The notes: a model not told the origin generated them from the sequence alone. A stretch of DNA of 64,000 bases from Flavobacterium sp. 270 (GCF_004368785.1 NZ_SODM01000003.1:186001-250000), one strand, 5' to 3'. Shown: positions 1 to 9,327, counted from the stretch's first letter. Numbers and translations are program-made.

Positions 1-462
1 TGTATGATTCGGCTTTTGGGCGACATGCGGGCTTATAATTATGTCATCGTTCCGATTCATGATTTTGATCAGGTAGTCTATAAAATTCGTCCGATAGATT
101 TTGACCAGCAATGTTACGAAGGGAATTTTAAAGTCTATCGTCCGCAGTTTTTTAAGGAAAATTTCCCGATGATTCAACTGATAAAAGAAAAGCTAGAAGA
201 ACGTTCGATCATTCAATATAAAGATGAGGAAAGGGCAATTTTAGCCAAACGTATTCATTCGGCAGAAACCAGAATCAAAAAATTGTTGAGTATTATGTGT
301 CACGATACGATTTCGACAGAAGAACATCTGAATCAACTAAAAATGGAATTGTACCGTTACACCAATGATATGAAATTTAAAAATGCCAGATCTATGGGAC
401 ATATTATGTTTGCCGCTTTTGAATTTATTACCCGTAACTTTAAGAATACTAATCTAATTTGA
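1..462 (+). CDS. C-terminal part of a conserved hypothetical protein (cut by window edge)
   Basis: The frame is open from the first base, so the 5' end lies outside the window and the ATG at 4 is probably internal. About 150 residues are visible, ending at a TGA. The stretch is soluble, mixed alpha/beta, with a charged helical C-terminal half; no signal peptide, membrane segment or catalytic motif stands out. The segment RPIDFDQQ near residue 30 looks like a conserved core, but I do not recognise the family. It is followed directly by an array of palindromic repeats, so transcription probably ends there. Confidence 0.7.
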   Translation, partial: CMIRLLGDMRAYNYVIVPIHDFDQVVYKIRPIDFDQQCYEGNFKVYRPQFFKENFPMIQLIKEKLEERSIIQYKDEERAILAKRIHSAETRIKKLLSIMCHDTISTEEHLNQLKMELYRYTNDMKFKNARSMGHIMFAAFEFITRNFKNTNLI

Positions 463-470
463 TTTTACCA

Positions 471-716
471 TATAAGTTATATAAGTTCATTTAATAAAAA
501 CTTAAATTGTCTTATATAATTTGCGTGGTTTAATAATTATATAAGTTCATTTAATAAAACTTAAATTATCTTATATAACTTACATGGTTTAATAATAAGT
601 TATATAAGTTCATTTAATAAAAACTTAAATTGTCTTATATAACTTGGGTGGTTTAATAATTATATAAGTTCATTTAATAAAACTTAAATTATCTTATATA
701 ACTTATATGGTTTAAT
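471..716. repeat. Four-unit array of ~60-bp palindromic repeats
   Basis: The string ATAAGTTCATTTAATAAA recurs at 481, 541, 604 and 664, giving spacings of 60, 63 and 60 bp. Units 1 and 3 share one variant (five A's, AAATTG) and units 2 and 4 another (four A's, AAATTA), so the array is a duplicated ~123-bp dimer. Within a unit, AAGTTATATAAG and CTTATATAACTT are inverted copies, so each unit can fold into a hairpin. It fills the gap after the first gene. A related element lies at 52133-52289. Confidence 0.9.
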
Positions 717-748
717 ACTATTTTGCTTTTATTTTAATAAACTAGACT

Positions 749-1609
749 ATGAAAAAGTTTTTTTTACTTGGAGTTTCCATTGCTTTATTGGCTTGTCAGC
801 AACAATCAGATACTGATTTTAAGACGCTTTATTCACTTCCTAAAAAATTAAAAGAAGTTTCTGGCATTGCCTATTTTCCAGAAAATAAATTGCTTTATAC
901 TTTAGAAGACAGCGGAAATAAAAATGCAATTTATGCCATAAATACTGAAGGTAAATTAAATAAAACCATTACGATTACCAATGCCACAAATGTGGACTGG
1001 GAAGATATTACAAAAGATAAAAAAGGAAATATCTACATTGGCGATTTTGGAAACAATGCTAACGAACGCAGAGATTTATGTATTTATAAAGTTGCCAAGA
1101 GCGAATTGAATAAAGAAAATGCGGTTTCAGAATATAAAATTTCTTTTTCGTACCCAGAGCAAACCGAATTTCCTCCGAAGAAAAAAGAACTGTTTTATGA
1201 TGTTGAAGGTTTTTTCGAATATCAAAATTACTTTTATCTCTTCACTAAAAACAGAAGCAAAAATTTTGACGGAACTGCTTTTATCTACAAAATCCTAAAC
1301 GCACCCGGAAAACAAAAAGCGACAAAAATAGGAGAGTTTAAAACCTGCAACAATTACAATCATTGCGTTCTAACAAGCGCTACAATAAGCCCGGACGGCA
1401 AAAAAGTAGTTTTGCTAAGTCATGACAAAATTGTTTTGTTTAAAAATTTCAAAGGCGACGCATTCCACAAAGGCACACAAACCGAATTAATGCTGGGCAA
1501 CTTCACACAAAAAGAAGCCATAGTTTTCAAAGACAACAACACCTTATTAATAGCCGACGAAAAAACAAATAAAGTAGGAGGGAAAGTCTATGAGTTTAGA
1601 TTAAAGTAA
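749..1609 (+). CDS. Beta-propeller-like lipoprotein
   Basis: The 286-residue product starts with a lipoprotein signal peptide and lipobox LLAC (Cys16). The body has repeated strand-turn patterns, with VDWEDI at 82-87 and IGDFGNN at 97-103, a signature I associate with secreted SdiA-regulated/NHL-like propeller proteins of Bacteroidota. The predicted location is the periplasm or cell surface, anchored by lipid. No catalytic residues are identifiable, so a binding or structural role is inferred only. It stands alone between two repeat elements and converges with the phosphoesterase gene downstream. Confidence 0.75.
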   Translation: MKKFFLLGVSIALLACQQQSDTDFKTLYSLPKKLKEVSGIAYFPENKLLYTLEDSGNKNAIYAINTEGKLNKTITITNATNVDWEDITKDKKGNIYIGDFGNNANERRDLCIYKVAKSELNKENAVSEYKISFSYPEQTEFPPKKKELFYDVEGFFEYQNYFYLFTKNRSKNFDGTAFIYKILNAPGKQKATKIGEFKTCNNYNHCVLTSATISPDGKKVVLLSHDKIVLFKNFKGDAFHKGTQTELMLGNFTQKEAIVFKDNNTLLIADEKTNKVGGKVYEFRLK

Positions 1610-1743
1610 AGGTTCAGAGGTGCAAAGGAACAAAGGAACAAAGGTTCAAAGCGACACAAAGCTGAAAAGCACAAAGTTCAAAGGGGCAAAGATTTTCAAC
1701 TAAAATCTTTGCCCCTTTGCACCTCTGAACCTTAGAACCTTCG
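1610..1743. repeat. AGGTTC-family palindromic repeat acting as a convergent terminator
   Basis: This gap between two convergent genes is one nested inverted repeat. The inner arms, 1680-1696 and 1702-1718, are 17 bp and perfect around a 5-base loop. An outer layer pairs the AGGTTCAGAGGTGCA start (from about 1609) with TGCACCTCTGAACCT (about 1719-1733). The AAGGTTC/GAACCTT words recur in other gaps of this window. The hairpin is strong enough to end transcription from both sides. Confidence 0.75.
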
Positions 1744-4700
1744 CTAGAAACTATATGCCGCTCCAAAAATAACCCTTCCAACTTCGTCAGGAGATTTAAA
1801 ATAAGAGATTCGGGCTGTAATAGAATTTACAGCATTAACCCAAAGACCACCACCGTAATCCTGATGCCATTTTTTAGATTGTTCACCGTCAAGCCAGATT
1901 CTTCCGTAGTCGAAACCACCTAAAATTCCGTAAGTTAACGGAGCAACAGTACGCTGAATTTTACCAATTGTAAGTCTTAAATCACTGCTTTGAGAGAAGT
2001 AAGAATTACCAAGAAAACGTTCGTTTCTGTAACCACGTAAATCCTTATCGCCACCTAAAACAGCACCTTGATAAAATTCATAATTGTTATTAAGAATCGC
2101 TTTTCCTTTAAGATAAGTCGCCAGAATCAATTTTCCGTTTTTGTCAATTTTATGAGTAAAACCCAAAATACTTTCCAGTGTAGGGAAGTTTTGTTTTGTG
2201 TCGTCTAAATTTGCCGTCCAGCTGGCTTCAATTACAAAAGCCATTCCAAGCGTTGGTTTCGCTTTAAAATCAGAATTTTTAAAACTATATTTAATTTTTG
2301 CGCCTCCAAAGACTTTACTTTCAAAAACATCAGAATTAATAATACCCGGAGTATTTATAAATCTGCCATCAGTATCTTCCACTTTCATTTGTTCTAAAAA
2401 AGACTGAAAACTAAATTCGCTTCCATAACGACCAACATGTCTAACAGCACCAGAAACTTTAAACTGCTGAATTCGAACCCTGTTGTAATCCATGTCATAT
2501 TTCTGATCCTCATTTATCGTTTCGTTTCCGTAACCAAAATAGTTTTTGGCAAAATTTGGAGTAGTGTACTGCGATTCAACATCAATAACCCATTTGCCCA
2601 ATAACCCAGGGAAATGTGCCGCATAATTAAACTCAAGACCACCGGTAGCAAAATAATAAAAAGCGTTTAAAATGTGTTTTTGGGTGTAAGGATTCTGTTT
2701 GAAATTATTAACGGTATAATTTAAATTAACCCCAACTTTTACACCATCATCAGGATTAAAACCAATATTCGGAAGTCCCGAAATTACATTGTATTTCGGT
2801 CTTTGATAATTGTATTGATTTACATCGTAATCATCTGTCAACTGTGTTTGCGTTTTAGAATCTAGGTTATACGTGTTTTGTTTCGATTTAAAATCGTAAA
2901 CAATAACCCTTTTTCCGTTTTCAATATTGTAAGTATCATTGTTTTGACCTCCAATTAAACGAATTTTAATATTCGATTTCTGATTTCCTGTTACCTGAAA
3001 AACGTCATCATCGTCTAAACCATAAACCCATAAATTTTTAGTTTTGTCATCAGTAAGGATTTTAGTGTAAACCAAATCATCGCCTTCTTTTTTAATTCTA
3101 AAAACCTGAACTTCTATACTTTTTCTGCCATTATGAGTAATAACAAATTTGTCTTTTTTATCCGTTCCGGCAATCATTACCGTTTTGCTTAAAACATCAA
3201 AATAAGTTGCTGCATATTGCTGCAATTCTTTCTTTCTGTTCTTTAATTTTCTTTTGATATCTTCAATCGTTTCATCCTGAACTTCTTTCGGAAGTTTCTT
3301 AAACGCATTATCAATATCAGCATCAGATAAATTTTCCTGAATATATTTTGCCTGCTCCAGCCAGTCTTTTTCAACCGAAGTTCTTAAGAAAGCCAAATCC
3401 AGCGGATAAGGTTCTCTGCTTAGCCATTTTACATTATCAATTTTATTTTTAAAACTACGCATGTGGCGTAAAGACGGAATATTCATTAAAAGAGAAAGTA
3501 AAGTTCCATCATATTTTACAAAAGCCTGATCGCGATCGCGCGCAATCGGAACGTAAACTACTTTATCCCCTTTTTTATGTTCTGCCCAGCGCCATTGATC
3601 GCTGTGTCTGTCCCAATCGCCAATAAGCATATCAAACAAACGTGCTTTTATATATTCCTTCTCATCAACAGAATATTTTTCATCTTTATGAAGATTCAGC
3701 ATCAAATCATCGGTACTGATAATATTTGTCGGATTTCCGAAGTTTTTAGCGTCCAAATGATTATCGGCTGGTCTTTCTTCAATCATATACAAACCATCTC
3801 CAAAATTCGAATTAAATTCTTTCAATGCATTTTGTTTCGGAATGTAATATAAAACCGGATTGGTGTGCGGTAATTTTAATTTATCAGACATACTGCCAAT
3901 CACAAACGGCGTATAAGGATGCGAAGTCGTGTAGAAATCCAAAAGGAAATTTTCTGCATACGTATCTTCAAAATCATTTACAATATATTGATCTTTAAAA
4001 GCAACCGACTGCAAAAATACCGTGGCACTTTTTTTAAGCGCTCTCATAACATATTCTCTGCCTTGCGGATCTGCAACACGCAGTGATACCGATTGATGTC
4101 CGCCGCCTTCGCGAATAGGTTTCAGTCCGCCCATAAGCGTATCCAAAGTTGCTGTTTTAGCCTCAATTGGCATGCTGTAATATTTTCTGTAATGATTTCC
4201 GAATAAAAATTTATGCACGATACTTTTATGCGTCATTTCCGGAGTATAAATAGAAGTTGTAAAAGTCGATGGGAATTTATTCTCATTGGCCGCCCAATTA
4301 AATTCTTTGGCTTTTATGATTTCATGCTCAAAAAGCATTTTTTCTTTATTATTTTCATTGCCAAAATAAGTCACTTTTGCATCACCGCTTTTAAACAAAG
4401 TCAGCATAGCATAACCATTTCCTCCGTACGAAAAATCATTTGGGTTTATTGCTCTCGCAGCTTCAGATTTAGAACCGGCACCGCTGATAATCTGTTTGAT
4501 ATTTTCTTTATTAATATACTGAAGATTATGATCGTGGCCCGAAACTACAATTACATTTTTTTGTTTCTGTAAAAGCGTTTTAATTCGCTTGGCATAAATG
4601 GTATATTGTTTATTCTGAATGTCCTGCGGACTTACTCCAGATGTTTTTCGTAACAAATTAATAAAAGATCCAATTATCGGAAGCGGGATTTTTTGCTCTA

Positions 4701-5475
4701 AAGGAAACAATTGTTTTTCTAAAGAAAACTGTCCGCCGTGGGTCCCGTTGCTCAACAAAGGATGGTGAATAGCAATGACAACTGTTTTCTCCTGATTTTT
4801 ATTTAAAATACTTTCCAGTTCCTTAAAGAAATCTTCTCTCGTTTTTATGTCGCAATTATCATTTATCGTTGGGTGATTGTCCCAGTCTTCCAGAAACCAT
4901 TCACTATCAATAGCTATCAACGTTGCCGTACTGTCAATTTTTACGTCTTCTATAGGACAGCCTTTTCTAGGCAGAAATGCTTTTTTATTATTAAGATGTT
5001 TTGTTACAAAATCAGCCTGACTTTCCAATCCTTTTATACCACTGTACCAATCGTGATTTCCGGGAATTACAATAGTTTTTCCTTTAAAACCATCGGCTAA
5101 TTTTAATTGATTGGTTAGTTTTGTTTCTGCCAAAGCTTTTTCAGAAGGATTGTTATCACTCGGAAAACCTTTCGGATAAATATTATCGCCTAAGAAAAGC
5201 AAAGTGGCTTTTTTATTTGATTTTTTAAGTTTAGTATGCAGTAATTCAAGCGTCTGTTGTGCCTGTGGTTCATCTGCGTTTCCTGCATCTCCAACCAAAT
5301 AAAAAGTATGTGCAATTTTTATCGTATCAGTTGCGTTTTCATTTTCGTTTGCGCTTACATTTTTTCCATACTGCGCTTTGTGCGTCGCACAGGAATTAAG
5401 TATAAATAGGGAAGCCGTAACAATAGTATAATTTTTAATTATCGTAATAAAATGATTATCCGAAAACAATTTCAT
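1744..5475 (-). CDS. Lipoprotein: calcineurin-like metallophosphoesterase + kinase-like middle region + Omp85-type barrel
   Basis: The product has 1243 residues. A lipobox LNSC gives Cys29. Residues ~55-325 carry the five calcineurin-type blocks: GDAG (62-65), GDNIY (96-100), GNHDW (139-143), HHPLL (237-241) and GHDH (313-316), a complete two-metal phosphoesterase site. Residues ~450-700 hold a Gly-rich stretch (457-461), GREYVMRALKK (472-482), GDWDRHSDQW (619-628) and ARDRDQAF (645-652), reminiscent of the nucleotide and metal sites of CotH/FAM20-type kinases. From ~900 the sequence is amphipathic beta strand, with RGYRNERF (1147-1154) matching the Omp85 L6 VRGY/F motif and a terminal Phe. 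I infer an outer-membrane barrel with a periplasmic or surface phosphoesterase. It is divergent from the next gene by only 26 bp. Confidence 0.85.
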   Translation of the reverse strand: MKLFSDNHFITIIKNYTIVTASLFILNSCATHKAQYGKNVSANENENATDTIKIAHTFYLVGDAGNADEPQAQQTLELLHTKLKKSNKKATLLFLGDNIYPKGFPSDNNPSEKALAETKLTNQLKLADGFKGKTIVIPGNHDWYSGIKGLESQADFVTKHLNNKKAFLPRKGCPIEDVKIDSTATLIAIDSEWFLEDWDNHPTINDNCDIKTREDFFKELESILNKNQEKTVVIAIHHPLLSNGTHGGQFSLEKQLFPLEQKIPLPIIGSFINLLRKTSGVSPQDIQNKQYTIYAKRIKTLLQKQKNVIVVSGHDHNLQYINKENIKQIISGAGSKSEAARAINPNDFSYGGNGYAMLTLFKSGDAKVTYFGNENNKEKMLFEHEIIKAKEFNWAANENKFPSTFTTSIYTPEMTHKSIVHKFLFGNHYRKYYSMPIEAKTATLDTLMGGLKPIREGGGHQSVSLRVADPQGREYVMRALKKSATVFLQSVAFKDQYIVNDFEDTYAENFLLDFYTTSHPYTPFVIGSMSDKLKLPHTNPVLYYIPKQNALKEFNSNFGDGLYMIEERPADNHLDAKNFGNPTNIISTDDLMLNLHKDEKYSVDEKEYIKARLFDMLIGDWDRHSDQWRWAEHKKGDKVVYVPIARDRDQAFVKYDGTLLSLLMNIPSLRHMRSFKNKIDNVKWLSREPYPLDLAFLRTSVEKDWLEQAKYIQENLSDADIDNAFKKLPKEVQDETIEDIKRKLKNRKKELQQYAATYFDVLSKTVMIAGTDKKDKFVITHNGRKSIEVQVFRIKKEGDDLVYTKILTDDKTKNLWVYGLDDDDVFQVTGNQKSNIKIRLIGGQNNDTYNIENGKRVIVYDFKSKQNTYNLDSKTQTQLTDDYDVNQYNYQRPKYNVISGLPNIGFNPDDGVKVGVNLNYTVNNFKQNPYTQKHILNAFYYFATGGLEFNYAAHFPGLLGKWVIDVESQYTTPNFAKNYFGYGNETINEDQKYDMDYNRVRIQQFKVSGAVRHVGRYGSEFSFQSFLEQMKVEDTDGRFINTPGIINSDVFESKVFGGAKIKYSFKNSDFKAKPTLGMAFVIEASWTANLDDTKQNFPTLESILGFTHKIDKNGKLILATYLKGKAILNNNYEFYQGAVLGGDKDLRGYRNERFLGNSYFSQSSDLRLTIGKIQRTVAPLTYGILGGFDYGRIWLDGEQSKKWHQDYGGGLWVNAVNSITARISYFKSPDEVGRVIFGAAYSF

Positions 5476-5501
5476 AATTTAGTGGTATTAAAATATTCTT
5501 T

Positions 5502-6680
5502 ATGAATCTAATAGAACAATCCGAAGATTTCGTCAGTAATTTACTCAAAGATAAACTTTCTAATTTATATTCTTACCATAATATTAACCATACTTTTAAT
5601 GTAGTTAGTGCAGTTAATAAGCTTTGTACCAAGGAGAAGGTAGATGGCAAAGAAAAAGATATGCTTTTGGTCGCCGCCTGGTTTCACGATACAGGTTATG
5701 TAAATGGAGTAGAAGACCATGAAAATGAGAGCATAAAGATTGCCACAAAGTTTCTAAAAGAAAAAGGACAATCCGACGAATTTATTGCTCACGTAGCGAA
5801 ACTTATTCTGGCTACAGCAAAATCTTATGTGCCGCAAACCCATCTTGAGAAGATAATAAAAGATGCAGATTATGTGCATCTGGCAAGTTTGGAGTACGAA
5901 TCTACTTGCGAATTATTGCGATTTGAGTTGAAAAAAACCATGAATATTTCTTTTAACAGCATACAATGGGCAAGAGAAAATCTGGATTTTTTAATGAACA
6001 AGCATAAATTTTACACGGATTATGCTTTGAAAAAATGGCAGCCATTAAAAGAAAAAAACATTGCAACCGTTCAGAAAAGATTCAATAAAGAAGAATTAAA
6101 ACAGGCAAAAGCTTTAGAAGCCGAAGAAAAAAAGAAAGACAAAGTAGAAAAACCAGACCGCGGTGTTGATACTTTATTTCGTGTTACTTTAGGAAATCAT
6201 ACCCGTTTAAGCGGTATTGCCGATAGTAAAGCGAATATTTTATTGTCTGTAAATGCCATTATTATTTCGATTGCACTTTCTTCTATTATTCCAAAACTAG
6301 ACAGCCCGAAAAATGCTCACTTGGTAATTCCGACATTTATTATGCTAATGTCAAGCGTAATTACCATCATTTTCGCCATTCTTTCTACACGACCAAAAGT
6401 AACTTCGGGTTATTTTTCGCGTGATGATGTACAGAATAAAAAGGTTAATTTGATGTTCTTCGGAAATTTCTATAAAATGCCTCTTGAAGATTACGATTGG
6501 GCAATGAATGAAATGATGAAAGACCGTGATTATTTATATTCAACCATGATCAAAGATTTGTATTATCTAGGTTTGGTTTTACAACGAAAATATAATTTAC
6601 TGCGAATAGCTTACAACTTTTTCATGTTCGGTCTTATTGTAACCGTGATTTCGTTTGTAATAGCTTTTAAAAGTATATAA
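5502..6680 (+). CDS. HD-domain phosphohydrolase fused to a Pycsar-effector-type (PycTM) membrane domain
   Basis: The product has 392 residues. The N-terminal HD domain (~20-190) shows H30, the H62-D63 pair (FHDTGY), H73-E74 and D121-A-D123, the expected metal ligands. A Lys/Glu-rich linker (195-220) leads to a C-terminal domain (221-390) with NHTRLSGIADSKANILL, a STRPKV segment and helices at ~247-264, 275-295 and 373-390. This matches the domain I know from Pycsar effector proteins (PycTM, former DUF5706), which senses cyclic pyrimidine nucleotides. HD domains hydrolyse phosphate esters, often of nucleotides. No pyrimidine cyclase is visible nearby, so a defence role is not shown; the fusion could be a housekeeping nucleotide-signalling enzyme. 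The membrane topology keeps the HD domain cytoplasmic. Confidence 0.85.
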   Translation: MNLIEQSEDFVSNLLKDKLSNLYSYHNINHTFNVVSAVNKLCTKEKVDGKEKDMLLVAAWFHDTGYVNGVEDHENESIKIATKFLKEKGQSDEFIAHVAKLILATAKSYVPQTHLEKIIKDADYVHLASLEYESTCELLRFELKKTMNISFNSIQWARENLDFLMNKHKFYTDYALKKWQPLKEKNIATVQKRFNKEELKQAKALEAEEKKKDKVEKPDRGVDTLFRVTLGNHTRLSGIADSKANILLSVNAIIISIALSSIIPKLDSPKNAHLVIPTFIMLMSSVITIIFAILSTRPKVTSGYFSRDDVQNKKVNLMFFGNFYKMPLEDYDWAMNEMMKDRDYLYSTMIKDLYYLGLVLQRKYNLLRIAYNFFMFGLIVTVISFVIAFKSI

Positions 6681-6713
6681 TTAAAGTAAGCGATTAAATC
6701 CCTATCAAATTTT

Positions 6714-6768
6714 GACGCGGATAAAAACGGATCCTTTTCTTATAATAGAATCCGTTTTTATCCGCGTC
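6714..6768. terminator. Hairpin between convergent genes
   Basis: Perfect 19-bp arms at 6714-6732 and 6750-6768 carry the word GCGGATAAAAACGGAT around a 17-base loop. It lies between the convergent HD-PycTM and GAF genes and can serve both. It lacks a clean U-tract on the plus strand, so it may be another dispersed palindrome rather than a canonical terminator. Confidence 0.6.
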
Positions 6769-6806
6769 TTTAAGAAGTAAATCCGTCTTTTAACTTACAC
6801 AAGCTG

Positions 6807-9176
6807 TTAATTAAGCTCGTCTAATAAATCCTGATAAGTAATTTTCTTTGCAGCGGCGTTTGTAATGTTGTTGATCACTTTTACTCGAATCGCTCTTAAA
6901 CCAGAAACACCTTGTAAATCTTCAATTTCAAATTGTTCAATTGCAGGTTCTAAGACTTTCTTGTGCTGTAAGTATTTAATATATTTTAAATACTCGGCCT
7001 CTTCACTGTTTTGAGAATATACAATTGTAATTTTTTCTTTCTCCGTAATACGTTCCTTGCTGCCTTTTATGTGTGCTTTGTCAATACGTTTTTTAACGAC
7101 TTCGTATCTTGCATTATAAGTACCGTCAACATCAAAACGTTTTTCATCCATTCTAAAACGAATAGAAAGCGCAGAGCTGAAAACCAAAATTAACGAAGTT
7201 ACATCCAATTCATAAGGAAGAGATTCCTTAAGCTGATGATGTTCCAATTCCATTTCGCATAAAGTCTGCAGCTGCCATAAACGCAGATTGTGCAGGTACA
7301 TAATATCAAAAGGTTTTGTTGGCGCAATCGACGCTCCTATATATAAGTTATGCTCAACACCATCTGTTTTAAAACGTTCGTAATAATGCGGATAAATTTG
7401 TTGCGCCTCAACTTGTTTTTTATCCAGAACCGAAGCCAGTTTTTTATTGATAATAGACATCGCATTATCAAACTTCTTTCTTTCCTGATAAAACATACCG
7501 GTTTTTTCGTCCAGACTTTCAAAATACAATTCCTCAAGTTTTTCGCTTTTGGCTGTATTTCTTGTATTTTTTAATAATGGATGTATTTCTTCCTCAATAT
7601 AACGCTGAATATGTTGTTCTGTATCTGCTTTTAATGGCTCGTCAAGTTCATCACGAAGCGATTCAATTTCAAACTTACGCTGTTCCAAAAGCATTAAATT
7701 GCTGTTTGGTTTCTGATTTTCGAAAATTTCAAGAATCGTGGTAAGCTGGTTTTTTAAATCTCTTTTTACTGTTTCATTTCTATGCTCAGAAGAACCTTTA
7801 ATATCAATTTGTCCGTATAAAGGAAAAACATTTTTAAAGACAATTTCCTTAAAAATATAATCTTTCGTTGGATTATTATTTTGAAAGTAATTTTGAGATT
7901 CTTTTTTAAATTTCCAATAAACACTTGGGTGAATCGTTGTGTATTCACGCTGAATAATCGCTTCAACCTGATGTTGCATATCCGTATTATAACGATCAAT
8001 AGTATCCGTTAAATACGGTAAAACCAATTCTAGTTTAGTTGCATTAACCGTATTTAAAGCTCTTGGCTTTTCTGAAACTAATTCTACAACACCCAATAAA
8101 TGCCCGTCTTTAATAACCGGCGCAAAAACACAGCTTTGAATATTTTGCTGTAATAAATGTTCGCCCAATCTTTTATTTGGTGCTTCTTCTATAAATTTAT
8201 GAACATTAGAAATAACGAAAGGTTCGTTATGGTCTAATAATTTTTCAAAAGAACAGCCAAAAAGAGCGTTTTTACAATCGACCTCATGTTCTGATGAAAG
8301 TAAAAAACTTTGCAATTGATTGTCATATTTTACTGGTCGGATAAATTTTTCTTCCTCCGCATTATAAATTATAAAACCAACTTTAAGATCAGGAATTTTA
8401 AAAATAGATTTAAAAATATCTACAATAATATCATTTGAAGCAACCGTTTTTGAATCCGGTTTAAGCAAATTACTTTTTAGATTAGAAATCGCACTTTCTG
8501 TAGTAGCATCAAATAAAGAAACAATTCCGAAACCTTTTAAAGTCCAGCTTCCAACAGGAAATTTAGATTTCCAAAGCTCGATATCATTATAATTATCAAG
8601 CAGTAAATCAATATCGTCCTGAGTAAGTGTAACCGAATTTTCTGTTGGAGTAATTTCCATAAAATCCGCATTATACAAAATACGGTAATGTTTTTCAATT
8701 CCGTTTTCGTCTGGAATATCGTAGAAAAAGATTTTATTAAAGTCAATATTCTGTTTGTAATACGTACTTAAAATCAGGCAGCAATTGTTGATATAGAATT
8801 GGTGACTGTCAAAATCACGAATTTCCATATAGAATTCGTCGCCCGCATTGCGTAAAATCTTCTTGAAACGTTCTGTATAATTGAAAGATAAATTTTGAAA
8901 CGGAATCGTAACCGCCTTTATCTCATTGTTTGTTAAAGCAGTAGGAAATAAATCTGCTAATATGTTTTTTATTAAAGCTTCATTCTTTTTAATAATGGAG
9001 TAGTCCTCAATCCCTGTTCTTAATTCTGGAATAGTTGCTATTTCTTTTAAAATAGCTTTGGCGTAATTAGAGCGGTAATCAACATTAGATAAGGCGATTT
9101 CCTCAAAAGATTCAATTAGTCTATGAAATGAGATTATGGTTTTGAAAGGACTTTCGTTGTGTAAAAGACTATTCAT
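6807..9176 (-). CDS. Large GAF-domain protein of unknown function
   Basis: The 789-residue soluble protein has no signal peptide or membrane segment. A GAF-like region (~residues 280-400) contains FGCSFEKLLDHNEPFVISNV and CVFAPVIKDGHLLGVVELVS, the usual strand-helix pattern of that ligand-sensing fold. The remaining ~390 residues are mostly helical and charged, with no kinase, cyclase or HTH motif, so there is no recognisable output domain. A candidate -7 box, TAATTTTG (minus strand, 9199-9206), lies 23 bp upstream of the start. The gene is monocistronic by context. I treat it as a conserved flavobacterial sensor-like protein without a known partner. Confidence 0.75.
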   Translation of the reverse strand: MNSLLHNESPFKTIISFHRLIESFEEIALSNVDYRSNYAKAILKEIATIPELRTGIEDYSIIKKNEALIKNILADLFPTALTNNEIKAVTIPFQNLSFNYTERFKKILRNAGDEFYMEIRDFDSHQFYINNCCLILSTYYKQNIDFNKIFFYDIPDENGIEKHYRILYNADFMEITPTENSVTLTQDDIDLLLDNYNDIELWKSKFPVGSWTLKGFGIVSLFDATTESAISNLKSNLLKPDSKTVASNDIIVDIFKSIFKIPDLKVGFIIYNAEEEKFIRPVKYDNQLQSFLLSSEHEVDCKNALFGCSFEKLLDHNEPFVISNVHKFIEEAPNKRLGEHLLQQNIQSCVFAPVIKDGHLLGVVELVSEKPRALNTVNATKLELVLPYLTDTIDRYNTDMQHQVEAIIQREYTTIHPSVYWKFKKESQNYFQNNNPTKDYIFKEIVFKNVFPLYGQIDIKGSSEHRNETVKRDLKNQLTTILEIFENQKPNSNLMLLEQRKFEIESLRDELDEPLKADTEQHIQRYIEEEIHPLLKNTRNTAKSEKLEELYFESLDEKTGMFYQERKKFDNAMSIINKKLASVLDKKQVEAQQIYPHYYERFKTDGVEHNLYIGASIAPTKPFDIMYLHNLRLWQLQTLCEMELEHHQLKESLPYELDVTSLILVFSSALSIRFRMDEKRFDVDGTYNARYEVVKKRIDKAHIKGSKERITEKEKITIVYSQNSEEAEYLKYIKYLQHKKVLEPAIEQFEIEDLQGVSGLRAIRVKVINNITNAAAKKITYQDLLDELN

Positions 9177-9327
9177 TGGATATTTGTTTTTTAGAGTACA
9201 AAATTAAGCATAAATTAAGAATGTTTATCATTTTGTTATCTCTTTCGCTTATGGTACGATAGATTTAGGCTTAGTAAAAATGGCGTATTTACTGGGGTCT
9301 TTTTTATTTAACAAAAATTTAACAATA

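Noticed and set aside
471..716. CRISPR array
   Set aside because: Repeats are ~60 bp with no unique spacers, palindromic and only four units; no cas genes nearby.
5502..6680. Complete Pycsar defence operon
   Set aside because: No pyrimidine cyclase and no defence neighbours; only the effector-like domain is present.
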